DNA of 64,000 nucleotides, from positions 2,108,001 through 2,172,000 of the forward strand of contig JAOSKN010000001.1 in the NCBI GenBank assembly GCA_027493525.1. Direction: 5' to 3'. Below the pieces are notes generated by a model that saw nothing but the letters and a program-made list of their open reading frames with translations, was not told the DNA's origin and did no database searches. The position numbers were made by a program, and so were the translations under genes. Of this stretch, positions 29,780 through 40,312 are shown piece by piece (position 1 is the stretch's first letter; each line of letters opens with the position of its first letter). The stretch is from Planctomycetota bacterium. GTDB taxonomy: Bacteria > Planctomycetota > SZUA-567 > H5-PLA8.

Positions 29780-31030
29780 GTGAAAGGCGAAGGGTATCCG
29801 GACCGCGTGGTGCCCGACAGCGACGTGCGGAGGGTGCTCGCGCAAGGCTTCAGCGCGGCGAAGCTGGACGGGCGGCGCGTGCTGGTCGTCGTGCCCGACG
29901 GGACGCGCAGCGGCCCGCAGGGGCTCTTCTTCCGCCTGATCTACGAACTGCTTGCGCCGCGCGTGAAGGTCCTGGATTTCCTGATCGCCCTGGGCACCCA
30001 CCAACCCATGTCCGAGGAGGCGATCTGCAAGCGCTGGGACGTCACGCCGGAGGAACTCAAGACCACTTTTGCCAAAGCCCGCATTTTCAACCACGAGTGG
30101 CAGAAGCCGGAGACCTTCGTCACCGCCGGCACCATCGGCCGCGCGGAGATCGCGAAACTCAGCGAAGGGCGCCTGGAGCACGACGTCCCGGTGCGCCTGA
30201 ACAAGCTGCTCTTCGAGTACGACCGCGTGATCGTCTGCGGACCGGTCTTCCCGCACGAAGTCGCCGGCTACAGCGGCGGCACCAAGTATTTTTTCCCGGG
30301 CGTCAGCGGCGCCGAGGTCATCAACACCACGCACTGGATCGGCGCGCTGATCACCTGTTTCAACACCATCGGCGTCAAGCACACACCCGTGCGCGACGTG
30401 ATCGACCGCGCCGCGAGCTTCATCTCCACGCCCAAGCTCTTCGTCTGCTACGTGACGGCCCACGACCATCTGCACGGGGTCTACGTGAGCGAAGACGAGA
30501 GCGCCTGGTCGGCGGCGGCGGACCTCTCCTCCACGGTGCACGTCCGCTACCTGGACAAGCCCTACAAGCAGGTCCTGGCGGTGATGCCCGAGATGTATGA
30601 CGACATCTGGGTCGCGGGAAAGGGGATGTACAAGCTGGAGCCCATCGTCGCCGAGGGCGGCGAACTGATCATCTACGCGCCGCACATCGACGAACTCAGT
30701 TACACCCACGGCAAGGTGCTCGACGAGATCGGTTACCACACCAAGGAATACTTCGTGCGGCAGTGGGAGAAGTTCCGCAAGTACCCCTGGGGCACGCTGG
30801 CGCACTCCACGCACGTAAAGGGCATGGGCGGCTATAAGGATGGCGTCGAGACCCCGCGCATCACGGTGACGCTCGCGACGAGGATCCCCGAAGCGCGCGT
30901 GCGCAAGGTGAACCTCGGTTATCGCGACCCCTCCAGCATCCACGTCTCGCACTTCAGGGGTCGCGAGGACGAAGGCATCCTGGTCGTGGACCACGCCGGC
31001 GAGGTGTTGTATCGGCTGAAGGCCCGCTAG
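29780..31030 (+). CDS. LarA-family nickel-pincer racemase/epimerase
   Basis: The 416 residues have the LarA (DUF2088) architecture, and key positions line up with Lactobacillus LarA: Arg43 in VVPDGTR, His74 in LGTHQP, His159 in FPHEVAGYSGG, Lys169 ten residues later in GTKYFFPG (the lysine linked to the pincer cofactor) and His185 sixteen residues on (nickel ligand). Family members racemise or epimerise the C2 of hydroxyacids, including sugar acids such as gluconate. Beside UxaE and an SDR, an aldonate epimerase is more likely than lactate racemase; this is inference. The cofactor genes larB/C/E are not in the window. The start is GTG (29780) with GGAGG upstream, coupled to the SDR gene. A small mobile element begins at the stop codon. 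Confidence 0.82.
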   Translation: MKGEGYPDRVVPDSDVRRVLAQGFSAAKLDGRRVLVVVPDGTRSGPQGLFFRLIYELLAPRVKVLDFLIALGTHQPMSEEAICKRWDVTPEELKTTFAKARIFNHEWQKPETFVTAGTIGRAEIAKLSEGRLEHDVPVRLNKLLFEYDRVIVCGPVFPHEVAGYSGGTKYFFPGVSGAEVINTTHWIGALITCFNTIGVKHTPVRDVIDRAASFISTPKLFVCYVTAHDHLHGVYVSEDESAWSAAADLSSTVHVRYLDKPYKQVLAVMPEMYDDIWVAGKGMYKLEPIVAEGGELIIYAPHIDELSYTHGKVLDEIGYHTKEYFVRQWEKFRKYPWGTLAHSTHVKGMGGYKDGVETPRITVTLATRIPEARVRKVNLGYRDPSSIHVSHFRGREDEGILVVDHAGEVLYRLKAR

Positions 31031-31195
31031 TGTCCTGTAAGCGAAATCCATTGCGCGTTTTGGGGTGCTTTTGGCCGTGCTCTTCGTTGCGCTCCGATCA
31101 GCGTGTCTTCTTGATACGATGATTCTTCGCGCGCCTCGATCACAGTCAAAATCCCTCCCAAACCGCATCAACGAATTTCGCTTGCAGGACACTAG
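31027..31195. mobile_element. MITE-like element with ~21-bp terminal inverted repeats and CTAG borders
   Basis: The left end AGTGTCCTGTAAGCGAAAT (from 31029) and the right end, read in reverse complement as AGTGTCCTGCAAGCGAAAT (to 31195), are inverted repeats with one mismatch, and weaker similarity continues for a further ~25 bp on both sides. Both ends are flanked by CTAG (31027-31030 and 31192-31195), which may be a target duplication of the kind used by IS5-group elements. The ~165-bp body codes for nothing. The left border includes the TAG stop of the LarA-family gene. Confidence 0.75.
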
Positions 31196-31334
31196 CCGGT
31201 TCGAGCGCCGCGCCGGCTCCGCCGGCGTCTCGGCGTTCCTGACGCCTTCATGGCCCATATGTCCGGACACGGCATTGAACCGCCGAAAACCCGCCTTACG
31301 CTTCCGGGATAGCCGTTCTTCGGAGGATTCCGTC

Positions 31335-33755
31335 GTGCCCGAATCGCCCATGCCCCGTTACCGCTCGAGTTCACCGGCGGCTTCCTCGGGGGCGAAGAAC
31401 AAGCGGCCTCGTGCCGCGAAACTGTCCCGGTTGCGCCGGCCGCAGGATCTGTCGCTCGAGGCCTGGCAGGTCGCGCTGCGCAAGCAGTTTGGACGTGAGC
31501 AGAATTTCCGCCTCAAGAACATGGGCCGCGAGAAGTTTTTTTCGGATTTCCTGGTGACGAATCCAGCCAGCAAAATGACCTACCGGGTGGCGATACGGGG
31601 AGTTGGCTTGGGCGAGAGTTTTTGCTCCTGCCCGGACTACGCCGTGAATACCCTGGGCACGTGCAAGCACATCGAGTTCGCGTTGGCGCGGCTGGCGCGA
31701 AAGCCCGGGGGCGCGAAGGCCCTGGCCTACGGCTTTCGGCCTGCCTATTCGGAGGTCTTCCTGAAGTACGGCGCTCGCCGCGAGATCTGTTTTCGGCCCG
31801 GCTTGGAATTGCCGCCTGGTCTGCGCAAGGCGGCCAGGGACTACTTCGACGGCCGGGGCGTCTTGCGGGCCGAGGCGTTCGCCCGGCTGGAGTCCTTCCT
31901 GAAAACCGCGAGCCGCGCAAGGCACGAGGTCCGCTGTTACGACGACGCGCTGGCCTTCGTGGCCCAGGTGCGCGACCTGGCAAGCCTCAAGCGCCGCCTC
32001 GCCGAGGAGTTCCCGCGCGGCATCGACAGCCCCGCTTTCGAGAAGCTGCTGGCGGTTCCGCTGTTCCCCTATCAGCGAACCGGCGCGCTCTTCGCCGCCG
32101 GCGCGGGCCGCGCCTTGATCGCCGACGAGATGGGCCTGGGCAAGACGATCCAGGCGCTGGCCGCCGCCGAAATCCTCGCGCGCACGGCCGCGATCGAGCG
32201 CGTGCTCGTCGTCTGCCCCACCTCGCTCAAATTTCAATGGCTGCAGGAAATCGGCAAGTTCACCGGACGCGAGGCCACGCTGATAGAGGGCTTGCTCCCG
32301 AACCGCCTGCGGCTCTACAAGAAGGAAAGTTTCTACAAGATCGTCAACTACGACGTCGTGCACCGCGACCTGGACGCGATACGCGCCATGGAACCGGATC
32401 TGATCGTGCTTGACGAGGCCCAGCGCATCAAGAACTGGAAGACGCGCGCCGCCATTTCGGTCAAGCGCCTGGCCTCGACCTATGCCCTTGTGCTTACCGG
32501 CACGCCGCTGGAAAACCGCCTGGAGGAACTGCACTCGATCGTGGAATTCGTGGACCGGTTTCGCTTGGGGCCGGCCTTTCGCTTCCTCGCCAACCATCAG
32601 AAGGCCGACGAGCATGGCCGTGTCGTGGGCTATACGAACCTGAACGCCATTTCCGAAACCCTGCGCCCGATTCTGATCCGGCGTACGAAACAGGAAGTCC
32701 TGTCGCAGCTTCCGCCTCGATTGGAGAAGCATTATTTCGTGCCAATGACGCCCGAACAGCGGGCCATCCACGACGAGAACCGGGATATCGTCGCCAAGAT
32801 CGTACACAAATGGCGGCGCTGCGGGTTCCTGACCGAAACTGACCAACGCCGCCTGCAAATCGCTTTGCAATACATGCGCATGAGCTGCAACAGCACCTAC
32901 CTTTGCGACCGCGCCTCCGATCACGGAACGAAGCTCGCGGAGGTCTGCGCGGTACTGAGCGAACTGCTGGAACGCAAGGAGGCCAAGGCCGTTCTCTTCA
33001 GCCAATGGCTCGGAACCCACGAACTCCTCGCGCCGCGGCTCAAGGAACGCGGGTTGGATTTCGTGCTCTTTCACGGCGGAGTGCCGGGTCCCAAGCGCAA
33101 AGACCTGGTCCAGCGCTTCCGCGAGGAATCGCGCTGCCGCGTCTTCCTCTCCACCGACGCCGGCGGCGTGGGCCTCAACTTGCAGCACGCCAGCGCCGTG
33201 CTGAACATCGACCAGCCCTGGAATCCGGCCGTCCTGGAACAGCGCATCGGGCGCGTACACCGCTTGGGACAACGCGGCCCCGTCCAAGTGGCTCATTTCG
33301 TCGCGAGCGGGACGATCGAACACGGCATGTTGGACGTGCTGAAGTTCAAGAAGTCCCTCTTCTCGGGCGTGCTAGATGGAGGGTCGAGCGAAGTATTCAT
33401 GGGCGGATCGCGCCTTAAGAAGTTCATGGATTCGGTGGAGCGGGTTACGGGCGCCGACTCGGCCATGCCCCCCGCGCGGGTCGAAGAGGAGCAGCCGCGG
33501 AAGGATGGAAGGGCCGAACCCGCCGGGACGCCCGCGCCGGCCGGAACCGAACAAGCCGCGCGCGCGATGGAAGACTTGGCCGCTGCGGGCAAGGCGTTCA
33601 CCGCGCTCATGGAAGGGCTGGCAGGTTCCGCTCCTGGCGGCATCGTGGATCGCGATTCGCGAACCGGGGAACCCTTCATCAAGTTGCCCCTGGCGGCTGC
33701 CGCCGCACTGAAGGACCTTGCTGGCGCGCTGCTGAAGTTGACAAGCCAGACCTAA
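31335..33755 (+). CDS. SNF2-family helicase with N-terminal SWIM zinc finger
   Basis: The 806-residue protein starts at a GTG 7 bp behind GGAGGA. A SWIM zinc finger (Cys97, Cys99, Cys110, His112 in CSCPDYAVNTLGTCKH) is followed by the SNF2 ATPase core: Walker A DEMGLGKT (264-271), the Walker B DEAQ box (360-363), VLTGTPLENRLEELHSIVEF, and the C-terminal lobe with LFSQW, STDAGGVGLNLQ and QRIGRVHRLGQ. The C-terminal ~120 residues are low-complexity. Proteins of this design are ATP-dependent DNA translocases, likely acting on protein-DNA complexes or in repair or transcription recycling. It stands alone behind the MITE-like element, without toxin, nuclease or methylase genes nearby, so a defence role is not indicated. 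Confidence 0.9.
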   Translation: MPESPMPRYRSSSPAASSGAKNKRPRAAKLSRLRRPQDLSLEAWQVALRKQFGREQNFRLKNMGREKFFSDFLVTNPASKMTYRVAIRGVGLGESFCSCPDYAVNTLGTCKHIEFALARLARKPGGAKALAYGFRPAYSEVFLKYGARREICFRPGLELPPGLRKAARDYFDGRGVLRAEAFARLESFLKTASRARHEVRCYDDALAFVAQVRDLASLKRRLAEEFPRGIDSPAFEKLLAVPLFPYQRTGALFAAGAGRALIADEMGLGKTIQALAAAEILARTAAIERVLVVCPTSLKFQWLQEIGKFTGREATLIEGLLPNRLRLYKKESFYKIVNYDVVHRDLDAIRAMEPDLIVLDEAQRIKNWKTRAAISVKRLASTYALVLTGTPLENRLEELHSIVEFVDRFRLGPAFRFLANHQKADEHGRVVGYTNLNAISETLRPILIRRTKQEVLSQLPPRLEKHYFVPMTPEQRAIHDENRDIVAKIVHKWRRCGFLTETDQRRLQIALQYMRMSCNSTYLCDRASDHGTKLAEVCAVLSELLERKEAKAVLFSQWLGTHELLAPRLKERGLDFVLFHGGVPGPKRKDLVQRFREESRCRVFLSTDAGGVGLNLQHASAVLNIDQPWNPAVLEQRIGRVHRLGQRGPVQVAHFVASGTIEHGMLDVLKFKKSLFSGVLDGGSSEVFMGGSRLKKFMDSVERVTGADSAMPPARVEEEQPRKDGRAEPAGTPAPAGTEQAARAMEDLAAAGKAFTALMEGLAGSAPGGIVDRDSRTGEPFIKLPLAAAAALKDLAGALLKLTSQT

Positions 33756-34113
33756 TGCCCATCGCCGTATCGGGCCCCGCCTGTGGTGGAAATGTTCGTG
33801 TACATATTGGAATTGCCCAGTCCAGCGAACTCCGATGAGATGTAGGTCAAGTGAGCCATGGGCCGTGAATGACCCGCCATCTCTCGAAACGGTGGATGCT
33901 CTCGAATGGATAGGTCATTTGAAGTCTATGTGTTTGAGCAACACCTAAATCATTTTTGAGCAAGCCGTGTTCAAAACCAACCAGGCTGCGTAATTGGATT
34001 TTGACCAGAATCCTAACAAATATCTAATGTAATGGCCGATTCAGAGCGGATCACAAATCTTAAGCTACTGGCATCCTGGAGGTTGGGAAAAAAGGCGCCG
34101 CTTTTCTTCGTTC
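33756..34113. other. AT-richer gap between SNF2 and amt, no gene seen
   Basis: About 360 bp of DNA clearly lower in GC than its surroundings, with no frame longer than about 25 sensible codons, no repeat and no clear terminator for the SNF2 gene. Together with the sigma54-type site just downstream it probably serves as the upstream control region of the ammonium transporter gene. No palindromic NtrC-type site (TGCACC-N5-GGTGCA) was found. Confidence 0.5.
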
Positions 34114-34128
34114 TGGCTGCTCGATTGC
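34114..34128 (+). promoter_or_regulatory. Candidate sigma54 (-24/-12) promoter of amt
   Basis: TGGC (34114-34117), seven bases, then TTGC (34125-34128) fits the invariant spacing of sigma54 promoters (consensus TGGCAC-N5-TTGC). It lies about 70 bp before the amt start codon, and nitrogen-controlled ammonium transporters are classic sigma54 targets. The match is to the core elements only (positions 5-6 are TG, not AC), so it is a candidate. Confidence 0.4.
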
Positions 34129-34197
34129 CCATGTGCGCCTCCAGTCGTGGAGCCGTCAAGGGTGACGAACGGAATGGGAAAAGGGGAGGAGACACGC

Positions 34198-35715
<1,518 letters not shown>

Positions 35716-35764
35716 GTCGAGCGGTTCTCCCGGCAGGCCGGATCCCCTCCGGCTGCTCACCCTG

Positions 35765-35802
35765 GCGGGGCGGGAACGTAAGTTCCCGCCCCGCTTTTTT
35801 TT
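35765..35802 (+). terminator. Strong intrinsic terminator of amt
   Basis: A perfect 13-bp stem, GCGGGGCGGGAAC (35765-35777) with GTTCCCGCCCCGC (35782-35794), closed by GTAA and followed by eight T. It isolates amt from queA. Confidence 0.95.
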
Positions 35803-35858
35803 CAGTGGCCGGGCTTCCGGCGTTTCCGGTTTCCGGCCGCGCGCGCTACCTTGAGTCC

Positions 35859-36959
35859 ATGCGGCTCTCGCGTTTCGACTACCGCCTGCCGCCGGAGGCC
35901 ATCGCGCAGCATCCCCTGGCCGAACGCGATGCGGCGCGCCTTCTGGTCCTGCGGCGCGCGTCCCGGACCTGGGAGGACCGCCGGGTGCGCGACCTACCCG
36001 AGCTGCTTCAGCCCGGCGACTTGCTTGTCTTTAACGACACGCGCGTGATCCCCGCCCGTCTGCGCGCGACCCGCGCCGCGACGGGCGGCAAGGTGGAGAT
36101 CTTCCTGCTCCCGATTGAACCTGCCGAGGCCGCGGCGCTCGCGCGCCTCGCGCCCGCCGGCGGCTGCGCGCGCAGGGTCCTGACCCGCAGCGGCGGAAAG
36201 CTGCGCGAAGGCGAGGCGCTGGAGCTTTCCGGCGGCGTCCGCGCCACGCTGCTGGAGCGGCGCGGGGAGGCCGGCGACGTGCTGGGCTTTTCCTTGGACG
36301 ATGCCGCCTTCGCCGCATTCGTGGAAGCCCAGGGCGAGGTTCCGCTCCCGCCGTACATCCAGCGTCCCGCCGGGCCGTCGGCGGCCGAGGATCGCGCGCG
36401 CTACCAGACGGTCTTCGCGCGCGAGCCCGGCGCGGTGGCCGCGCCCACCGCGGGGCTGCACTTCACGCCCGCGCTCCTCGACGCCCTGGACGAGCACGGC
36501 GTCGAACGCGCGAACCTGACCCTGCATGTGGGCATGGGGACCTTCCGGACCGTCAAGGCCGAGGAGATCGAGGCGCACGCCGTCGATCCCGAGCCCTTCC
36601 ACGCCGGCGCGGCGGCCGCGGCGGCCGTGACGCGCGCGCTCCGCGAGGGCCGGCGCGTGATCCCCGTCGGCACGACCTCCACCCGCGTCCTGGAAGCGCG
36701 CTGGGACGCCGCGGCGCGGGAACTCCGTTCCGGACACGGCACGACGGACCTGTTCATCCGCCCGCCCTTCGAGTTCCAGGTCGCCGGCGCGCTGATGACG
36801 AACTTCCACCTGCCCAAGTCGAGCCTGCTGATGCTCGTCGCAGCCTTTGCCGAACCCGGCGGGACGGCGGGCATCGAGTTCGTGCTGCGCGCGTACGAGC
36901 ACGCCAAGGCCGCGGGCTACCGCTTCTTCAGTTACGGCGACGCGTGCCTGTTGCTCTGA
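35859..36959 (+). CDS. queA: S-adenosylmethionine:tRNA ribosyltransferase-isomerase QueA
   Basis: The 366-residue enzyme moves the ribosyl group of SAM onto preQ1 in tRNA to make epoxyqueuosine. Family signatures are the opening FDYRLPPEAIAQHPLAERDAA, DLLVFNDTRVIPARL, the GEVPLPPYIQRP segment, RYQTVFAREPGAVAAPTAGLH and MTNFHLPKSSLLMLVAAF. It starts at the ATG at 35859; the frame open upstream only shadows amt. No tgt or queG gene is adjacent. It converges on the RNase HII-like gene with an 18-bp gap and has no obvious promoter beyond the short gap after the amt terminator. Confidence 0.95.
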   Translation: MRLSRFDYRLPPEAIAQHPLAERDAARLLVLRRASRTWEDRRVRDLPELLQPGDLLVFNDTRVIPARLRATRAATGGKVEIFLLPIEPAEAAALARLAPAGGCARRVLTRSGGKLREGEALELSGGVRATLLERRGEAGDVLGFSLDDAAFAAFVEAQGEVPLPPYIQRPAGPSAAEDRARYQTVFAREPGAVAAPTAGLHFTPALLDALDEHGVERANLTLHVGMGTFRTVKAEEIEAHAVDPEPFHAGAAAAAAVTRALREGRRVIPVGTTSTRVLEARWDAAARELRSGHGTTDLFIRPPFEFQVAGALMTNFHLPKSSLLMLVAAFAEPGGTAGIEFVLRAYEHAKAAGYRFFSYGDACLLL

Positions 36960-36977
36960 CCGGCGCGCGGCGGGCGC

Positions 36978-37913
36978 TTACCGGCAGCGCACCAGATCAG
37001 CATCCTTCACGCCCAGGCGCGCGCGCAGGTCGCGGGTCTGGGCGAGGAAGCGCTGGGCGTCAGTGTAGTAGCCGGCGGTCGGCTTCAGATTGGGATCGTG
37101 GGCGAGAAACCAATCGTTGAAGCGCCGCATCAGCCGCTCGCGCGCGAGTTTGGCCGCCATGCTCGCCAGGGCCACGGGGAAGGAGGCGCCGTCGGCCTGC
37201 TCCAAAAATTCCACCTCCAGCCGGCGTCCCTCCCATTCGAGCGCGTACGCGCTGCGGCCCTTCTGTTCCTCCAGCGTTCGAACGAAGGCGCCGTCGAAAA
37301 GGGCGCCGAGGCTCGCGGCGTAGAACTTGCGCCCGCCGAGCCGGTCGATCACGGCATGGATCGGCTCCCCCGGCTCGGCGCGCGCGGCGGCGCGTCTCAA
37401 TTCCCCTCCGGCGCGCAGCCAGTTGACCTCGGCCTTATTCCCGTGTGTCCCGATCAGCGCGTTGAAGGAGCGGGCGGAGAGGGCGCGGGCGCCGTATTCG
37501 AGTACCGCGACCCCGGCCTCGCGCAGGCGCGCCTCAAGCCGCGCGGCCGGGCCGTCCGCCGCGCTTGCCTTTTCCACTTCATCCTCATCGGGAGCCGGAC
37601 GCCCCCAGGGGTCGCGCGCCAGTTCCTCCAGGTCGGCGGGATTCACGAGCCGCCCCGCGCCGCCGTTGGCCTGGACGAGAAAGGCCTCGACCGGTTCGGC
37701 CAGGCGCTCGAGTTTGCGCGGCCCGGCGTAGAGCTTCTTGGAGTCGTCCACGGGAAGCGCGCCCTCGGGCGCGGGCGCGCGGGCGACGACCGGCGCGAGG
37801 ATCTTCCACAGCCCCTCGTGGGTCGCATCGGCCGCGCGCAGCACGCATGCGCCATGGCAGAGCGGCCCGAGCACCGGTCCGTATCCGGCCTCGTCGATCC
37901 CGATCAGGAGCAT
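36978..37913 (-). CDS. rnhB: Divergent RNase HII-like protein
   Basis: The 311 residues carry the RNase HII active-site opening GIDEAGYGPVLGPL (Asp7-Glu8; the usual motif is DEAGRGP), DDSKKL (56-61), a further acidic residue Asp190 in HAVIDRLGGRKFY, and the family-like end PTAGYYTDAQRFL. It should cleave RNA in RNA-DNA hybrids. Oddities are its length (normal RNase HII is about 200-220 residues), an acidic ~60-residue insertion around 95-150, and Tyr in place of the Arg of DEAGRGP. It is the last gene of an operon with aroDE and the HEAT protein, 4 bp behind the latter. It may be a divergent paralogue. Confidence 0.78.
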   Translation of the reverse strand: MLLIGIDEAGYGPVLGPLCHGACVLRAADATHEGLWKILAPVVARAPAPEGALPVDDSKKLYAGPRKLERLAEPVEAFLVQANGGAGRLVNPADLEELARDPWGRPAPDEDEVEKASAADGPAARLEARLREAGVAVLEYGARALSARSFNALIGTHGNKAEVNWLRAGGELRRAAARAEPGEPIHAVIDRLGGRKFYAASLGALFDGAFVRTLEEQKGRSAYALEWEGRRLEVEFLEQADGASFPVALASMAAKLARERLMRRFNDWFLAHDPNLKPTAGYYTDAQRFLAQTRDLRARLGVKDADLVRCR

Positions 37914-37917
37914 CCGT

Positions 37918-40309
37918 TCACTCTTTGGGCTTGAGGTCTTCCGGCCGGAGCTTCAGGTCGCGCCGGGTGTATTCGCCGAAGAAGACGTCCGCCGGCCGGC
38001 CTTTGGTGAGCGTTACGCGCGTGTCGCCGCGGCGGAGATTGACCCAGTCGGCGCCGGCGCCCTTGGCCCCCGCGCCCATGTCGGCAAGCGTGAAGCCCGC
38101 GGCGACGTTCTCGTTGGGGCGGACGAGCTTCTCTTTCCCCGACGGTTCGATCAGCACCGCGCCCACGGGGCGGCCGTCGGCGCTGAGCACCTCTTCGACC
38201 TTGTAGGTCTTGATCAGCTCGAGCTGGTACTTGAAGACTTCGCGGTCGTACTCCGGCCAGCGGTTTTCCTGGGTCTCGGGCAGGGATTCGAGGACCAGGG
38301 TGTCCTCCTCGCCCTTGAGCACGCGCACGGCGGAGAGCAGGGTCATCAGTTCGTTGATGTCCGGCATCGCGCCGCGCAGGGCGGGGGGCAGGGCCTGAGG
38401 CGATTTCGCGCCGCGCGCGGCGTCGAGTAGCGCGGGAACGGCTTCCTTGACGTCCATGCGCGTGAGCGCGATGGCGGCGGCTTGGCGCACGCTGGAACTG
38501 GAGTCGCGCAGCGCGGCGATCAGCTCGGGGGCGTACTCGCGGTGCTGCAGCGCGCCCAGCAGCGCGGCGGCCATCTGCCGCTCGAAAATGCTGCCCTGGC
38601 GCAGGGACTTGACGAGGTAGGGCGCGCCTTCGTCGCTGCCCAGCAGGCCCATGGCGATGGCCGCGCGGCGGCGGATGCGTTCGTCGGTCGCGGCCAGGCG
38701 CGCCGAGAGCGCCGGCAGGACGCGCGCGGGACCCAACTGCGGGGGAGACGAAGAGCGCGGTGGTCCAGACTTCCTCGTACGGGGATTCGAGCGCCGCGAC
38801 GACGTAGCCCGGGGCCTCCGTGCCGCCCAGCGCGCAAAGCCCGACTAGGCCCAGCACCTGCAATTGCGGCATCGGATGCTCGAGGATGCGGGCAAGGTGC
38901 GTGCGGCCCTCACGGTCCCCCATGCGGGCCAGCGAGACGGCGGCGTTGGCCCGGACGACCTCGACGTCCTCGCTGCCGTGGACGATCGCGCGCAGGGGTT
39001 CGCGCGCCAGCGGTTCGCCCATCCAGCCCAGCGCCTCGCAGTACGCCGCGCGCACCGTGAAATTGCGCTCGGTCTTCAAGCGCTCCACGAGCGCGCGGGC
39101 GGCAGGGACCTTCAACTGGCCCAGCGAGCGCGCCGCGGCGATCCGCAGCGGCGGCTCCTTGGCGTCGAGCGCCGCCGTCAGCGCCAGCACGGCGTCGGGC
39201 GAGGCCTGCCCCAGGTTGCCGAGGACCGTGGCCGCCAGCGTGTTCAGCATGCCGTTGGATTTCAGCTCGCGCACGAGGTACGGCTGGGCGTCGGCGCGGC
39301 GGGCGGCCGACGCGAACTGGTAGGCCCACTCGCGCTCTACGAGGTCGGCGCTGGAGATCCCGCGCCGGTAGCGGTCTTCCAGGGCTTTCTTCCATTCTTC
39401 CGGCGTGCTCGGCTCGGCGGCGGGAAGCCGAGGGAGCGGCTGCGCTTCGAGTTCGGCGGCCGGGACGGCTTCGCCCGCCGCGCCGGGGTCCGCGGCTTCC
39501 TGCTTCGCGGGCAACTCCGCCAGCGGCACGACGGCGGCCTTGGCGTTGGGGTCGCGCGCCTGCCGGTCGGCCTGCTGCCGGGAGGCCTCATCCGCGTGCA
39601 GCTTGAGCATCTCGGCCTGCAAGCGGCGCAGCAGCGAATCGCGGTTCGCCACGTTGTCGGCCGAGGCGGAGGGGCGCGAGAGCCCGATGCCCGCGGTCTC
39701 CTGCTCCTGAGCCTCCAGGCGCTTGGTCTTGGGATCCTTGTTCTGGCCGGTGAGCTTGTCCCAGAAGCTGCGCTTGTGTTCGGGGGCCTCGAGGGACTGG
39801 TTGACGGGCAGGACATTCATGCCCTTGCCGTTGGGCGGCGTGATCTCGTAGATGTTCTCCCCACTGCGCTTGAGCGTGCCTTTTCCGGCGTCGGGGAACT
39901 CGAAGACCGTCGCGGCTTCGCGCGGATCTTCGAACTCGAGCGGCCGCTGGATGGACTCGCCCTTCTTATGCTTCTTCGCGGCCTCGGGGTCGAATTCTAT
40001 CTTGGCGACCTTGACTTTGTCGCTGGTGGGAATGGCGACGAAGGGCGAGGCGGGGCCGTGCTCCTTGCTCTTCTCGAACTTCTTGCCGCTGTCCTTCTTC
40101 TCTTCGCGCTTCTTCGTCTCCTCTTCGAGCTGCTTCACTGCGCGTTCCTGCGCTTCCTGCAGCTTCTTCTTGACCTCCTGGGCGTGCTGTTCGGCGTTCT
40201 TGTCTTCCTGGGGCCCCCGGGGCAGGAACGGGCTGACGTGCTCGGACTCCCCGGCGCGGGCCAGGCCGGCCAGGAGCATGGCGATGAGCAGCGCCGAGCC
40301 GACTCGCAA
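37918..40309 (-). CDS. Secreted or envelope HEAT-repeat protein (frame broken at a G5 run)
   Basis: A TTG start at 40309, 3 bp after the aroDE stop, gives a signal peptide (LLIAMLLAGLARA), then a Lys/Glu-rich helical region (about 35-75), a long disordered region with Ala/Pro, and HEAT/PBS-lyase-like repeats (from about residue 330) such as ANAAVSLARMGDREGRTHL. At 38741-38745 (G5) the frame switches; with one base fewer it reads ALFVSPQLGPARVLPAL and continues through more HEAT repeats to a C-terminal domain (KTYKVEEVLSADGRPVGAVL, RRGDTRVTLTKG) resembling PilP/GspC-like beta domains. The full protein is about 800 residues and probably a scaffold in the envelope. Function unknown. Confidence 0.72.
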
Positions 40310-40312
40310 GGC

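Noticed and set aside
31335..33755. SNF2 helicase as part of a DISARM-like or other defence island
   Set aside because: No methylase, PLD-type nuclease, DUF1998 or other defence gene is adjacent; the neighbours are LarA-family and amt.
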